From: Hyphomicrobium sp.
GTDB lineage: Bacteria > Pseudomonadota > Alphaproteobacteria > Rhizobiales > Hyphomicrobiaceae
Assembly: GCA_030148425.1 (NCBI GenBank)
Contig: JASBTM010000017.1
Location: 1-64,000 of the forward strand
Length of the DNA: 64,000 nucleotides
Reading direction: 5' to 3'
This document shows, piece by piece, positions 46,174 to 58,900 of the stretch. The notes under the pieces are model-generated. The model worked only from the letters and a program-made list of their open reading frames with translations. It made no database searches and had not been told where the DNA came from. How positions within the stretch are numbered: the first letter of the stretch is position 1; every line of letters starts with the position of its first letter. The position numbers and the translations under genes were made by a program.

Positions 46174-46696
46174 AAAGCATCCTGAAGTGCGTCGGCGGAC
46201 GAGTTCTACGACAAAACCACAACCATCAATCAGCTCTGGCAGGCCGCCTTCATCTAACTCAAAGCCGTCGGTTGGGGCTCGTTCTTCTGTTGAACATTCT
46301 CGACGACCACTCGCGCTCCATCGTGGCGGTAGCTGCATCAGGTTGCGATAGCGCGCGCGTCGCGCATAAACACAGATTTCTGAGCGAGAACGCATTAAAC
46401 TAGGTTTCGGCAGAACTTGCAGAATAGCTCGACAGCAACGGCATGGATCACGTGGTAGGCGCGCCGAGTCATCTACAGCGCCTGGTAAGATCGAGTGCGC
46501 TCATCCGACCTCGACGAACCGTATCCTACTTGAAATCTATTATCTACCCGACGATCTCGAGGCCCATATCGGCGACCTTGTCCTGCACTGCGATCACCGT
46601 CGCCACCACGGGAGCTTCAAGAGTCTTCCGCCCACCGATCTCCATTTCGGCGGAGTCCAGACCATCCTGCAGCAACGAGGATTTCGGGTGCGATGA
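46174..46696 (+). pseudogene. IS3-type transposase (integrase core) remnant
   Basis: Pieces in shifting frames: DKTTTINQLWQAAFI, stop, LKAVGWGSFF near 46200-46290; LDDHSRSIVA near 46300; and a final stretch YLPDDLEAHIGDLVLHCDH... HHGSFKSLPPTDLHFGGVQT to a stop at 46696. Together these follow the rve integrase core and C-terminus of IS3-family OrfB. In-frame stops and frameshifts make it inactive, and no terminal repeats could be recognised. From 46697 to 46979 one plus-strand frame exists but nothing supports it as a gene. Confidence 0.6.
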
Positions 46697-46979
46697 GACG
46701 CTACGGTTCGAGCACGCGTGTGTCATCATTCGCGGTCATGTCATTCCCTGACATGCGCAGACTCCCCTACCTGGAAGGGGTCGCATCCGAAAGGCTGTCA
46801 AAACTTTATTTGGCCAGTGGCGTCGAGGCACGCCGAGAAAGTTTTCGGCAAAGAGAGGCTGCCGGAATAAAAGAGTTCTTGGCTCACCTGCCTGCAGACA
46901 AACTATATGTGCGCTTTCGGGAAAGGCCGATGAGTTGGCTTGCAGACCGAAGGCGAAACGGGCCGACGGCCGCTGTAAG

Positions 46980-49900
46980 CTAACGTCCCCGCGCTTCCAA
47001 CTCTTTCTTGCGTGCTTGCTCCTCAGGAGTCAGCGCCTGTATTTGACCTGCGGTCAACGTCCCGTGGCCGAGTATTCGAACCGGCGCATCCGGATTGTAA
47101 CTTTGCTTCCCATTATCCTTTCGCCGCTTGTCATTGGGCGTTGGCTCCGTGCCATCACCTCCACCATAGCCTACGACCTCGACAATGATGATCGAAGGTT
47201 GCTCGCCGGGTGTTGACTGCGGCTGGCCGGGGGCCGCGTCCTTGACGGCAGCGCCGGCCGTGTTCTGAGCTTGCGTGAGCCCCGTGATATTCGGCGCCTG
47301 GATTGTCGGGATGCCGGCCGCCGTGCCGCCGACGTCGATGTTGAAGGTATTGAGAACCTGAAGGGCCGCGATGTTAAGGTTGCCCGCGACACGGATGCCG
47401 GCTGCGCCCGCGTCGACCGTGCCACGGGGCGCCATCAGGTTGATGTCGCCTGCGGGTGTATCGAGCAAGGATTGCAAGGTGGCGATACCGGCGCCTGTTA
47501 CTGCGCCCTTCACGTCGACCTTACAGTTGAAATCGAGGTTACATGTAAACATTGGGGGCGGAAACGAGACCGAAGTCTTCGCGCCACGGCCAGCATCGAT
47601 GTCGCCATTCGAAGACCAAATCACGATGTCTCCGCCTTGCTCGGTGAAGATGCGACTCTGAGCAACAAGAATGTCCTGATCGACGAAGATCGAGACGTTG
47701 CCTTTCTCCAATGTGATGATGCCTTCGCTTGCCGGATCGGTTGCAGGGGAAGCCGCCGAAGAACCGACCAGGATGCGCCCGCCCGGTGCCAGCATCGCGA
47801 TGTCGCCGCCCTGCTGAGTCTGAACGGTCGAGCCGCGCATGTCGATCGTGCCTGTCTTCACCAGCGTCGCCGCGCCGTTGGCGCCACCGGAAAGCCCGTT
47901 GGCGGTATAACCGTAACTCGCCGGAAAGAGAGCCGCGATCGCCTGATATCCGCGCGTATATTGATGATAATTGGCGCTCGACGCATCATTGTAGTCTCGG
48001 CCGGTCTGATTCAGGATCGCGAAAAACACGCTTCGGACGATAGCCTGCTGCTTGACCGCGGGAAGCATTTCGAACAAGCGCCACGCGTCATCGGCAGATA
48101 GGTTCTCTTGTCCGGAACCGCCGGTTGAACCATTCACTGCACTGGCGAAAGCTGCGAAGAACTCGGTTGTGCCCGCGGTCGCCGGGTTGAGATAAGCAGT
48201 CTCGAACCCGGCATAGTCGACACCCTTGCCGACACCCGCTAGAACCGTGACCGGGGCGCCGCCTTCAGGCAACAAGGGATTGCCGAAAACTTCTCCGCTG
48301 CTCTCGGTCGGCACAGCATTGGTGAGAGGATCTGGCCGCCTGACGAATTTCAGCAAGATCGCATTTGGATCAACCGAGTTGCCAAGCGTACGGATGCCGC
48401 TTTGATCGAAGCCGGCAAGACGCTGCGAGGGAAAGTCGATATTGCCGCCGGCTTGAACGATAAGACTGCCCGGACCAGCCAATTCGATGTTCGGCGTCGC
48501 GCTGTAGCTGTAGTTGATGCCGCCGCTCGAATAGGTGGTGTCGTAGGTGCGATAGCCGATGTTGCCACCAGCTACGATGGTCGTGACGTCTGACGCGGTA
48601 AAGTTTGTGCCATAGAAGGCGAGATCGAGGATATCGCCTCCCGCTTCGATGCGCGCAGGCGCATTCGGCATCAGGATCAAGCCGCCGAACATCGTGCCTG
48701 GACGCAGCGTGTTTGAGCCGGCGAATGCGGTCGTGATATCGGCCGGCAGAATGAAGCCGTTGACGAGATCACCGGCAAGGCTGATGAAACGCACCGGATC
48801 TGCCCCACCGACGATCAAACTGGCATCGTGCGTCAGCTTAGCCTCGACTTGCGTGACATCGGAACGGCCGGGTGCGACAGCTGTCGGCAGGATGCCCGTG
48901 CCGGTCGGATAGGCGAGCTTGCCGAGCATCCAGGCGTAAATATTGCCAACCACGCCGCTGTGATTGGCGGAGCTCACGATTTCAGCGGGGTTGGACAGCC
49001 GGATATCGTTCTGTGCGAGAACCGTGAGGGTCCCCGTCGCGGACGGATAAAGCCCGCCGCCGTGCTCGATGCTTACCCCGCCTTCAGCCGCAATGAGACC
49101 GAGCGAGGCCGGCAGCAACAATGACTCCATCAGCGTTCCGCCCGATCGGTAACTTCCGTTACCGAACAGATCGGCTTGAGGACGTAGCGTGTTGAAACGT
49201 ACGTCGCCGCTCACCGAGATGATCGAAGCTCCGCTGGCTGCAGTCATGCTCGTGAAGTAAGGCGTGAGCGGTGCGCAACTCGTAACTGCGGCACAGGAAA
49301 CGGTGGAATTTCCATTACCGGTTACCGTTGCGTCCCAAAGGTAGGTCGGATCGAAAACACCGCCGATGTCGACCGAGCGACGCGCATTGGTCGAAATCGT
49401 TCCATCTTGCACGGCGAGCAACGTCGCAACTTCGTAACTCGTTGCAGCAGCATTGGCGGGCACGTACGTATAATCGGATGCGATAGCGCCGCCCGCGCTG
49501 ATCGCTCCCGATCCTCGGCCGACATAATAACTGCCGCTATAGATGTTGCCTGCCGCGGTGACTGTCAGATTGCCGCCGCCGGTAACAGCGAGCGTCTCGG
49601 AGCCATCCGTTGCAGTCGTCACATCTCCGGTCGTTGCCGCCGACACCGACAGATCTTGGATGTTGCCTCCCGCAGTGACGGCAATGTTACCGCCGATGGA
49701 AAGGATGCCCTGACCGAAGCCGCCGAAATTGACGGCCCATCCGCTATCGCCATCGGTCAACAGCCAAGAAGCCCAGGATTTTCCGGTATAAGTATCTCGA
49801 ACGTTGGTCAGCTCACCGGTAGCATCGAGCAAGTCCTGCGTGCTGACGATATTGCCGCCTGCGTTGACCGTAATGTTGCCGCCGCCGTAGGAATGGGTTG

Positions 49901-52900
49901 CGGCAGTGACGATCGTGCTGAGGCCGGAGGCAGATGTGTTGTAGGCCCCGGCGCTGTACGCGATGGAAGTCGCGGACGTCGTGTCGGTCGGGATAGTTCC
50001 GGCGGTGTAAATCGCTCCCGGCGCGACTGGATCGGCGAACTCAATGTCACCCGAAGCAGCAACATCGATTGATCCCACACCCGTCCGCACCACGGTCGGC
50101 ACGGCGATTTTTACTGTCGTATTGTTGGCTATCTGAGAGTCGGGCTGTACGCCTACTATCGAATGACCATCGATGATCAAGTCTGCGGCAGCCGCAACGG
50201 ACGTCGCAAGAGGGTTCGCGCTCGCAACGTCAGCGCCGGCAACTAGGCGATAGGAGCTGCTGATACCGGCCGCCACGTTCATCGCTGCAATCGGCGCGAT
50301 GTTGTTGGCCGCAGCGACGAGATCCGGTGCGTTCTTCAAGTTTGACGCTGCGAGGGCCGGAATGGTTACAGGAGTCCAGCTCTGGCCGAGCGCGGCCTCC
50401 GGCGGGGTTTGTGGGGCAACCGGCAACGTGGATGCATTAACCCAAGTCGAATAATCATTATAAGCGGTTACATACAGGGCGTATGCCGCAAGGTAGGGCG
50501 TGTACTTGGTTATGTCGGTTGCACTATAGATGGCTTCTGCAGCGGTCAGCAGGCCAGTGACGGAAGCCGGAGCAGGGCTACCGCTTACAAAATCGAAAAA
50601 TCCATCATTGTATGAGACAGCGTTGTACCAATAATTCGAATAGGCCACCAGATAGTCAGCGTAATAGGCATAGTAATCATCTCCCGTCTGGCCATCGGCA
50701 AGATGCAGCTGGCCGTAGGTCGCGGGTGCGCGCAGCCCCATGGACGCCGAATCGTAGACGAGCGGAGTGCCCTGCGCCGTCTTGATCGATGAAAGATTCC
50801 AAACATCGGCAACGGTGCCATAAGTCGTATAGATACTCGAATAGCTCGGCGAACCGGCATAGTCCTGCTGCAGCGGCGCGGTAAGTGTGTTGCCGGTGGT
50901 TTTGAAGCCGTCGGTGATCGAAGCCTTGACCACGATATTGCCGCCAGCTCGCAGCGTGAGAATCGGCGCCGCACCGTTGTGACGAAACACCGGATTGCCG
51001 TTGGCATCCGTGGCTCCAATATTCCAGTTCGTCGCGACGGTGATGTTACCGGAGTTACTGCCGGAGCCTTGGGGATTGACCAGTTCGACACCGGTCGTCT
51101 GCACGAGATTGCCGATACCGCTAGCGCCCGCGATCGGTTTCAGGTTGGCGTTGCCAATGAAGCCCATGAGCGTGCCGGGACTATTGGCGCTCGCATCGTC
51201 GCCGTTGGTCCAGCCATAGAATGTGCGGTGATCGTTGTTGTTGCTCGACGGCGTGAAGAAGTACCTGGCGAGATAGTCAGTAAGCTGAGCCGCTGTAAGG
51301 TTGCTACCGTCCCAGACGGCGACTGTAGAAACCGGCGATGCCGCAGTTCCGGCAGCGGTGAAAACACCAGGCAGCAAATTGCCGTTTGCATCATACCACC
51401 CTGCGGGATCGATGATGCCATCGAAGTGCTGCCCACCGGTCGTGCCGTCGGACGTGCTCCAGGTAGCGTACTCTTCCAGGGTCACGCCGCGCGCGCCGCG
51501 TACCGTTGCACCCGAGCCGAACGCGATGTTGGCGTTGCCATCGCCGAGCAGCGGTGCGCGCACCAGAACGGTGCCCCCTGAAACGCCGTCGATGGTACCG
51601 CCCGAGACATCGATCAACGCATTTTCGCCAATCGAGATGCTGCCGGAACTGCCACTGTCGATCAGCTCATAACCGTATGTCGGATCGTACCCGTTGGCGC
51701 TGTTGAAGGTCGCCGTCGTCCCGATCTTGACCGTTCCTCCGAGCTGGTTGGAAGCGGTTCCGCGCGCCAACAGGCTCCCGGTCAAATCTACGCCGGTCTT
51801 GCCCCACAACGTAATGGTGCCGCCAGCCTTCCGCGCGGAGTTGAAGGCACCGGAGGTTCCGGATGCGTCGATCGTCCCGTCGATCCTGACGCGTCCGCCG
51901 TCTGCGGTAAGACCCACGGAAAACGCTTTTAAAGTCCGGCCCCCCGAAAGCGTCAGACCGCCCGCGCCGCTGCGTACCGACACTTCACTGCTAAAACCGC
52001 CATTCGAAGCGACATCGACAATTCTGTCGAGCACGAGCGCGCTGTCGCTGCTGATGCCGAGGCTGCCGCCGGCATACGTCTTGGCTGCCGAGCCTCGAAT
52101 ACTGCCGTCGAGCGCGACACCCGCACTCGAGCCGTTCGATAGAATCGTCAGACTGCCGGCATCGCCCGCCTCGGGCGCCGCCGCGACGTCGACGAGCGCG
52201 CCGCTCGCAATCTGCACTTGGCCGCCGGTTGCGTTCAGTGTGACTGCGCCCCCAGTCGCATAGACGACCGTATCGGAGAAGGCTTTGGCATAACCGCGAG
52301 CAATCAACTTTCCGGCTCCGCTCAGCGTTACATCGCCATCGGTTGCATTGAGCGTGATCGCACCGGAAATCGCCTGCACGGGCACAGCGACATTTATCGA
52401 TGCGCCCTGGAATGTGATCGCGCCCCCAAGCGCTTCCGATGCTCGCACCGGCGCGTCACCGGCAGGCGCAACGAGAGAAAACGCCCCCGTCGTCGTCAAC
52501 GTCTGCGTCGATCCGGCATCCGCAACAAAAGTCGGCGTCACAAGTTGGACCGGCAGCGCGCGGAAGTCCATCGAACCGCTGCCTTCACCGATCATGGCTT
52601 TGTTCGCTACGAGCGAAAGCGAACCGAATCCGGCCAGTGTCTTGTTACCTGCGCCGAATACAAGCTGGTCGGCCGCTATCCCCAGCGAGCCGCTTCCTGC
52701 CGAGCTGACGCCAGCAGCGCCGAAGCTGTTCGCCAGCGTTATCGTTGCGCCGGAAACGTTCGCTGTTCCGCCTTGGCTCACGAGCGTCGCGGCGTCCAGT
52801 GTCAACGCCGCATCGACATTGTTCGCCGCAAGCAGGGAGCCATCGGCAAACGACAGGGTGCTGAAGCTTTTTAGAACTGCCGTATCGGCAGCCCGGATGG

Positions 52901-55900
52901 CCGCCAGCGTGTTCGCGCCCACCACGAGACCGGCATCACCCGTGCCTCCGACGGTCACGCCCTCGCCCGCGAGCAGTATATTGTGGCCCGAGAGATTGGC
53001 TCCCGCATCGATATGCGTTCCTTGCGGCGAGACGATAGCCAGGGCGCGCCCTCCCGCAAGCGTCGCTCCATTCTGAATGGTGATCGAACCCGCGAGAGAA
53101 ACCGACGCAAGCGTATAGGTGGCGGCGCCTGTCGAGGTGCTTGCAGTGTCGTCAACGACCGAGATCGACGGATGGAGTTGGGCATAACTCGGCGTCTGCA
53201 CCGCAACCTGGTTGCCATTCGATACGCGTACAAAGCCGCCCAGGGATTGGGTCAGTGCGGTGTAATAGGCGTCCAACGCTTTCTTGGGGCCTGTGCTCGC
53301 GGAAGCGAAATCCACGCCTTTCTGTTGAGCGGCCTGGAGTTGGGCAACAGTGTACGTGCCGGTGATATCGGGAAGCGTCGAGAGATCCACGCCGAGCATC
53401 ACGGCCCCATAGCGCGAACGGGATTCGCCGCTCGCCTGGATGACGGCGCTGGAGCGCACCACAATGCTGCCCGTGCTCGTATCCGGCATGTAGACCTGCA
53501 AGGTATCACCGGAGTCGTCCAGCGCGACGCTTGTCGCAGTTGAACTCAACTGCGGCTTGGCAACAATCATCACCTCAGCCGCCTGAAGCGGCGAAGACGC
53601 GTCGTTCGCAATGATCACGCCATAGGACGTTGGACTGATCAAAAGGCCATTGTCGGTTAGTGTGCGCGTTCCGCCGATAAGGATGCTTTCAGCGCCGATA
53701 GCACGTAGCGCCGAAGCCGAGATGGCCGCATATCCGGTAGCGTCCGCGATGCCGGTGTCGTTGACTTCGACATAGCTGCCCGCCACATCGAGTTGAACGC
53801 CCGCACCGGTTAGCTTGGTGCCATCCGCGGCTTTGAACGTGCCGGCTGCGCCATTGACCGTTCCGGGGGCGAACGAAATCGCACTGACGGCATTCAAGAC
53901 CAGTCGTCCGGCGTCGATTGGCAACACACTGGCGTTCGTACCGTTGGTCGCCGCACGATCGAAGAAGAACTGGTTCGCTGAACTGACCTCGTAGTCCGAA
54001 TACGCGCCCCAGACATCGCGCGACTGTACCAGGAAGCGCAACGCAGTGGCGCTCTGCGCTCCGGTGAGCGTATCGACATAATAGCCGGAAACACGCACGG
54101 TCCCATCAGGCAGAGTCAGGCTCGGCCCGCTAGCGGCGGCGCCCACGTTCGTATCAACGACGACGCGATAGGCTCCGGGCATCGTGGCGTATTTCGCCGG
54201 CAGCAGAGTATAGGTGCCCGCTGGGATGCCGTTGGAGCCATCGAGATGAACAGCCTGACCGACCGGAATGGACGTGTCGTTCATCAGCGACGCATCATAC
54301 GCGGAGACATCGGCTAAACCGGGAACGATCGCATAGATCTGACGCGCATCGCCGTAGATTGGCACCTTGGTGCCTGCGGCGTTACCATCGGCGTAACTCG
54401 TATTATACCGAGAAAGCAGATCTCGCGTACCTCCGGTGCCAGCAATCCATTCCTGCGCCAGCAACTCGCCGCCTCCGGAAAGATTGATATTCGCACCGGC
54501 GTTCACCGTTACTGACCTACCGCCGAAAGATACGACTCCGGTTGGCGGCGTGCTCAGCACGCGGCTGCCGTAGGTCCAGTCCGTCAAATCGTTCGTTGCA
54601 CCGTAGAGAAGCGTCGCGCCGTTCGCCGAGACAGAAGTGATACCTCCCGCGCCCAATGTGAGGTTCGTCGTTTCGTAGGATTGATAGTTGTAGTCCCTGA
54701 GCGCAAACTTCGAATAAGGTAGCAACCTCCCAAGCGCATAGTCGAGATCGCTGGTACGATTGTTTCTAATGTTCGTGAGGTCGCTGGCGGAAAAGCCGAG
54801 CGCGATTGTGCCAAAGGGTGCAACCAGATTGCCATTCTGAACGATCGACGGCGCTGCGACGACGATCGCGCCATCGACTGACAACGGCGCAGCCGTATTG
54901 GCGGCAACACCATTCGGATATCCAAATGCTACGGTGCCGCCCGACATCACGATGAACGCCGTCTCGCTCGCTGGATAGATGCGCGCCGCGTCAAAGGTGA
55001 GATCGCCGTTAGATACTATCGATCCGTTGAGCATCGTGTCGGTTGCAATTGCGTTGCTCGCTGGCAGAAGGCGGATATCTCCCTGACTCTCGAAAATAGA
55101 GCGAGCAGTGTTGTAGATCGTTACTGCGTTAGACAGGTCGAGCAACTTGCTCGCCGAAAGTGTCAAAGCGCCATTGAGACCGCGCGAAGCGAACGGCGTT
55201 TGTGAATCGCTGGTCGCATTGACGCCGTCGCCGCTGAGCTTGATGTAGGGCGCGTTGATCGTCAGGCTCGGCGCCGTCACGCCGTCTGTGTATTGCGACG
55301 GAGACGGAAGATCGCCACCCCGCATGACGACGTTCGCCGTCGAGGTGATGGCATTCGACGACAGCATAACTGACCGGGCGAGCGACAACGCTACGTTCCC
55401 CGTGTAGGTGATCTGACTGGCGGGCGCGACCAGCGCGAGGCTGCTAAAGCCGGACCCGTTAAGCGTATCGACGCCGAAGAGCATCGTGCCGGTGGCATAC
55501 CCGCCGCCGAGATTCTGGAACACCGACTCGGTCGAATTGGCAACTATTTTCGGCACGTAGCTTTCAAGGCCGCCGAATGAGAATTTGATTCCGGCCGACG
55601 AGAGTGCGCTATCGAGATTGTGGACGAGCGTCAGATAATTGTAGCCCTGGTAATCTGGATACACGGAATCCTGCGTCAATGTCAGCGTGCCGCCCTCGCC
55701 TGCACCGCCGCCTCCGCGACCGATCAACGTTCCTTCGAATAGAAGCGCCGCATTGCCGTTGATGGCAACGGAACCGGCATCGCTCCAAACGGTCTTGCGC
55801 GCGTAGTTCACGAGACCGTTGGCTGCCGTTTGCATCACGTCATAAGCGCCGGCAGTGCCGGAGACTTCGATCACAGAACCAGGGGCCGCCAAAATCGGAA

Positions 55901-58900
55901 CGTAATCGCCTTTAAGGGATACGCTGCCGCCTGCATAAATCCTGCCGGTTTGCGGCGTCTGCCATCCCGCGCTTGTCGCAATCCTATCTCTCTCGGGATT
56001 GAGAACGACTGTCCCAGCCGCATCGATGTTGGCGTTAGGGCCGAGATAAAGGGCGCCGACGTAAGCCGGCGGAGTACCATTCCCCCACGGAACCGAGAGA
56101 GAGATATTGCCACCAGGAGCTTTGATATCGCCCAGCACCACGGTCGATGCGTACGAGGCCAAAGACACCGAGGCGCCGGGATCCGCGATGATCGATGCGC
56201 CTTCGCCAAGCCGCATCTCCGGCGAGCCGTACACGGTCACAGGCGGAAAGGTCGTAACGCTATAATTATTGAGCTGAAGCCCGGCTGTCGCCGAAAGGTT
56301 TGTCGGCGTTCGATACCAAGTGTCGAGCGTCGCCGCTCCAAACGTATTCGACATCTTCGTTCCAGACACGAGAGATGTCAGCGCCGTTGTATCTCGCGGG
56401 TTCGTTGCGTTCGGAACGAGGTTCTTGTGCGTGAGCGCGATCGTCGTGCCATCTGGAATCTGGATATCCCATAAGGCGCGCACCGCAAGGCTCGCAAATC
56501 CACGATCTCCCCAGTATTTCGGGTCGACATAGTAACCCGTGTCGGCCAGTGAGTTCTTGTCGCCACCGATCTGAGCCGACAACGTCTGCAGGGTCAGCGT
56601 ACCACCGCCGTTGAAACCGAGGCCGGTGATGACCGCGCCGTCACCGATCTCCAATCGACCATGGGGAACGCCCCCGATGACGTTCGGGATCGGAGCGGGA
56701 ACGTCTGAATAAGCGTCAAGACCGATGTCGCCGCCCTCGCCCACAGCAAGGCCCAAAGAAGTGGTTTTCACTTTTCCACTCTGATCGACATATCCGCCTC
56801 CCGACGCATCGAGACGACTGCCATCGCGCAGAATAATATTGCCGGTGTAATCGACGTTATCGACGACCGTTGCGCGCGTCTTGAGCGTAATTGCTCCGCC
56901 GTCGATGAAGCCTGCTTCGGGTGAGACAGTATCAAAACGACCAAAGTCGTTTACAAAGAGGCCGCTGACATCGAGTGTTGCGCCGCTGTCGATCACGATA
57001 TCGCCGCCATACGCGAGATTCGTCTGCGGATCGGTGCTTACGGTAATACTTCCGGCGTGCGCCACCACGCTGCCCTTGATGGTCGCGTTCGTACCTGAGA
57101 GAGAGATCGACCCACCATTCTGAACCGAAAGCGTCGCACCTCGATCCTCGACAAGTGAACCGTTTTGAGCAGAAACCGTAATGCTGGCGAATGCCGAGCT
57201 GCTCAACTTGCTCGCGTCAAGAACGGTAGCTTGCGATCCAGTCGTCGGCTTGCCAAGCGGCGAGGCCATGGAAAAGCCATCGCCGGGCATGAGCGCTGCA
57301 ATCGACGCTGCTGTCATCGCACCGGCGACCGTCGGATCTCCGATCTCGACACTGCCGGACGTCTCAACTGTCAGGCTGCCGTTCGTAGCCAAATCGCCGT
57401 CTGCGATCTGATAGATGCCACTGATGGTATTCGCCAAGATGGTGCCCGCGACGACGGCATTGCCGCTGGATATCGTCAGACCGCCGGCATTTCCACCCCG
57501 GACATACGCGGAACGATAGACCGACCCATTATACAAAGGATTGGTGTAAACCTCGGTGACGCCCCAGTGCGAATGGTCGACCTTGAATTGTCCAGCGACA
57601 CCAACATACCTCATATCAGGATCGGCGCTGGCGATATCATATAGGCGCCCGTCAGCGCCGATGAGCGGCGTCGTTTTAACGACGCCCGCCGCGTAATGGA
57701 GATAGCCACCGGTCAGATTAATGATCGAACCGCTGCCCGTCACGACCTCATCTGCCTGGAGATTGATATTGCCGCCATCGACGAGAAGCTCACCGATCGA
57801 CTTCTTCTGCAGCTGCAAATAGCTTGTAAGCGTCGCGAGTGGCGTGCCGACCCAATCTAGCCCATCATCACGAGTTCCACTCCGGCCGAGATCGACGGCA
57901 ATCTTGAGCCCTTGGAGAAATCCTGACTGCTGCAGCGGGGAATCGGCCAGTTCGTTCCCCGAAAGCGTGACTGTAACGATGTCAGCATCCGCCGCCATCT
58001 GAACGTCCGGCATGCCCGACACATCAACGATAGCGCCATCTTCGATGAAGACTCGTCCCGAACCATTTACGGCAGCGACTCTTGTACGAGGATCAACGAT
58101 TCGGTTGACGCTGGCGGCTATATACTGGCCGGGCGCGTAGGTAAGCGAACCGCCCTGAAAATCGATCGCCTGCCCCGTCACGAGAATGATGCCACCGCCC
58201 GATGTCGGCAGCTTGTTGGTAAATTCGGCCGCGACATTCGACACCGCGAACGGTGCGATCGCGGAGGCTACGTTATTGAGAGTCGCTCCGTTGCTATCCG
58301 GTAAGATTGCGGTCATCGCACTTCGCCCAAACGAAACAGACCCCGTGTAGAAGGTCTGGTTCAGCATGTCGGAGGGCGACGCTGCGCCGTTGGCGCCAAC
58401 TTCATATGCGGAGGTGATTACGATGGATCCGGCCCGCGACACGCTGGTCGTCGTCAGCACGCCGCCGTTCTGAACAATATTGCCGCCTAAAAGAGTTATG
58501 TTGCCGGTCGGGGCATAAATCAGCGCATCTTGCTCATTGATCAAATTGCCGACCGGCGTGATGTCGTTACCTGCGCCGTCGGTGATCTTACCGTAGTTCG
58601 CAAAGCGCAGAATGTTGGTCGAACTGTCGTTGGTGAATTGGGCTGTGGTGACGCCGTTGGAATAGAAGCCGTTGGAGTTGAAGCTCGTGGCGTTGTAGTC
58701 ATAGGATACGCCGATGCCGGCAGCGAGCGCGATCTGGCCGCCTGCCCCGACGGTTATAGCTCCACGGTTGACGACATCAGGCGCGGCGAGCAGCATCAAT
58801 CCATTGGCGCCTCCGGATAGCAGGCCGCCTTTTTCTACGACAATATCACCCACATTCGGGTCATTGGTCGTGAGTAGAACCGAATGCGCTAGGCCATCTT

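Noticed and set aside
46693..46983. Plus-strand frame of 96 codons after the IS3 remnant
   Set aside because: It begins inside the transposase tail and overlaps the stop of exoprotein C; nothing supports translation.
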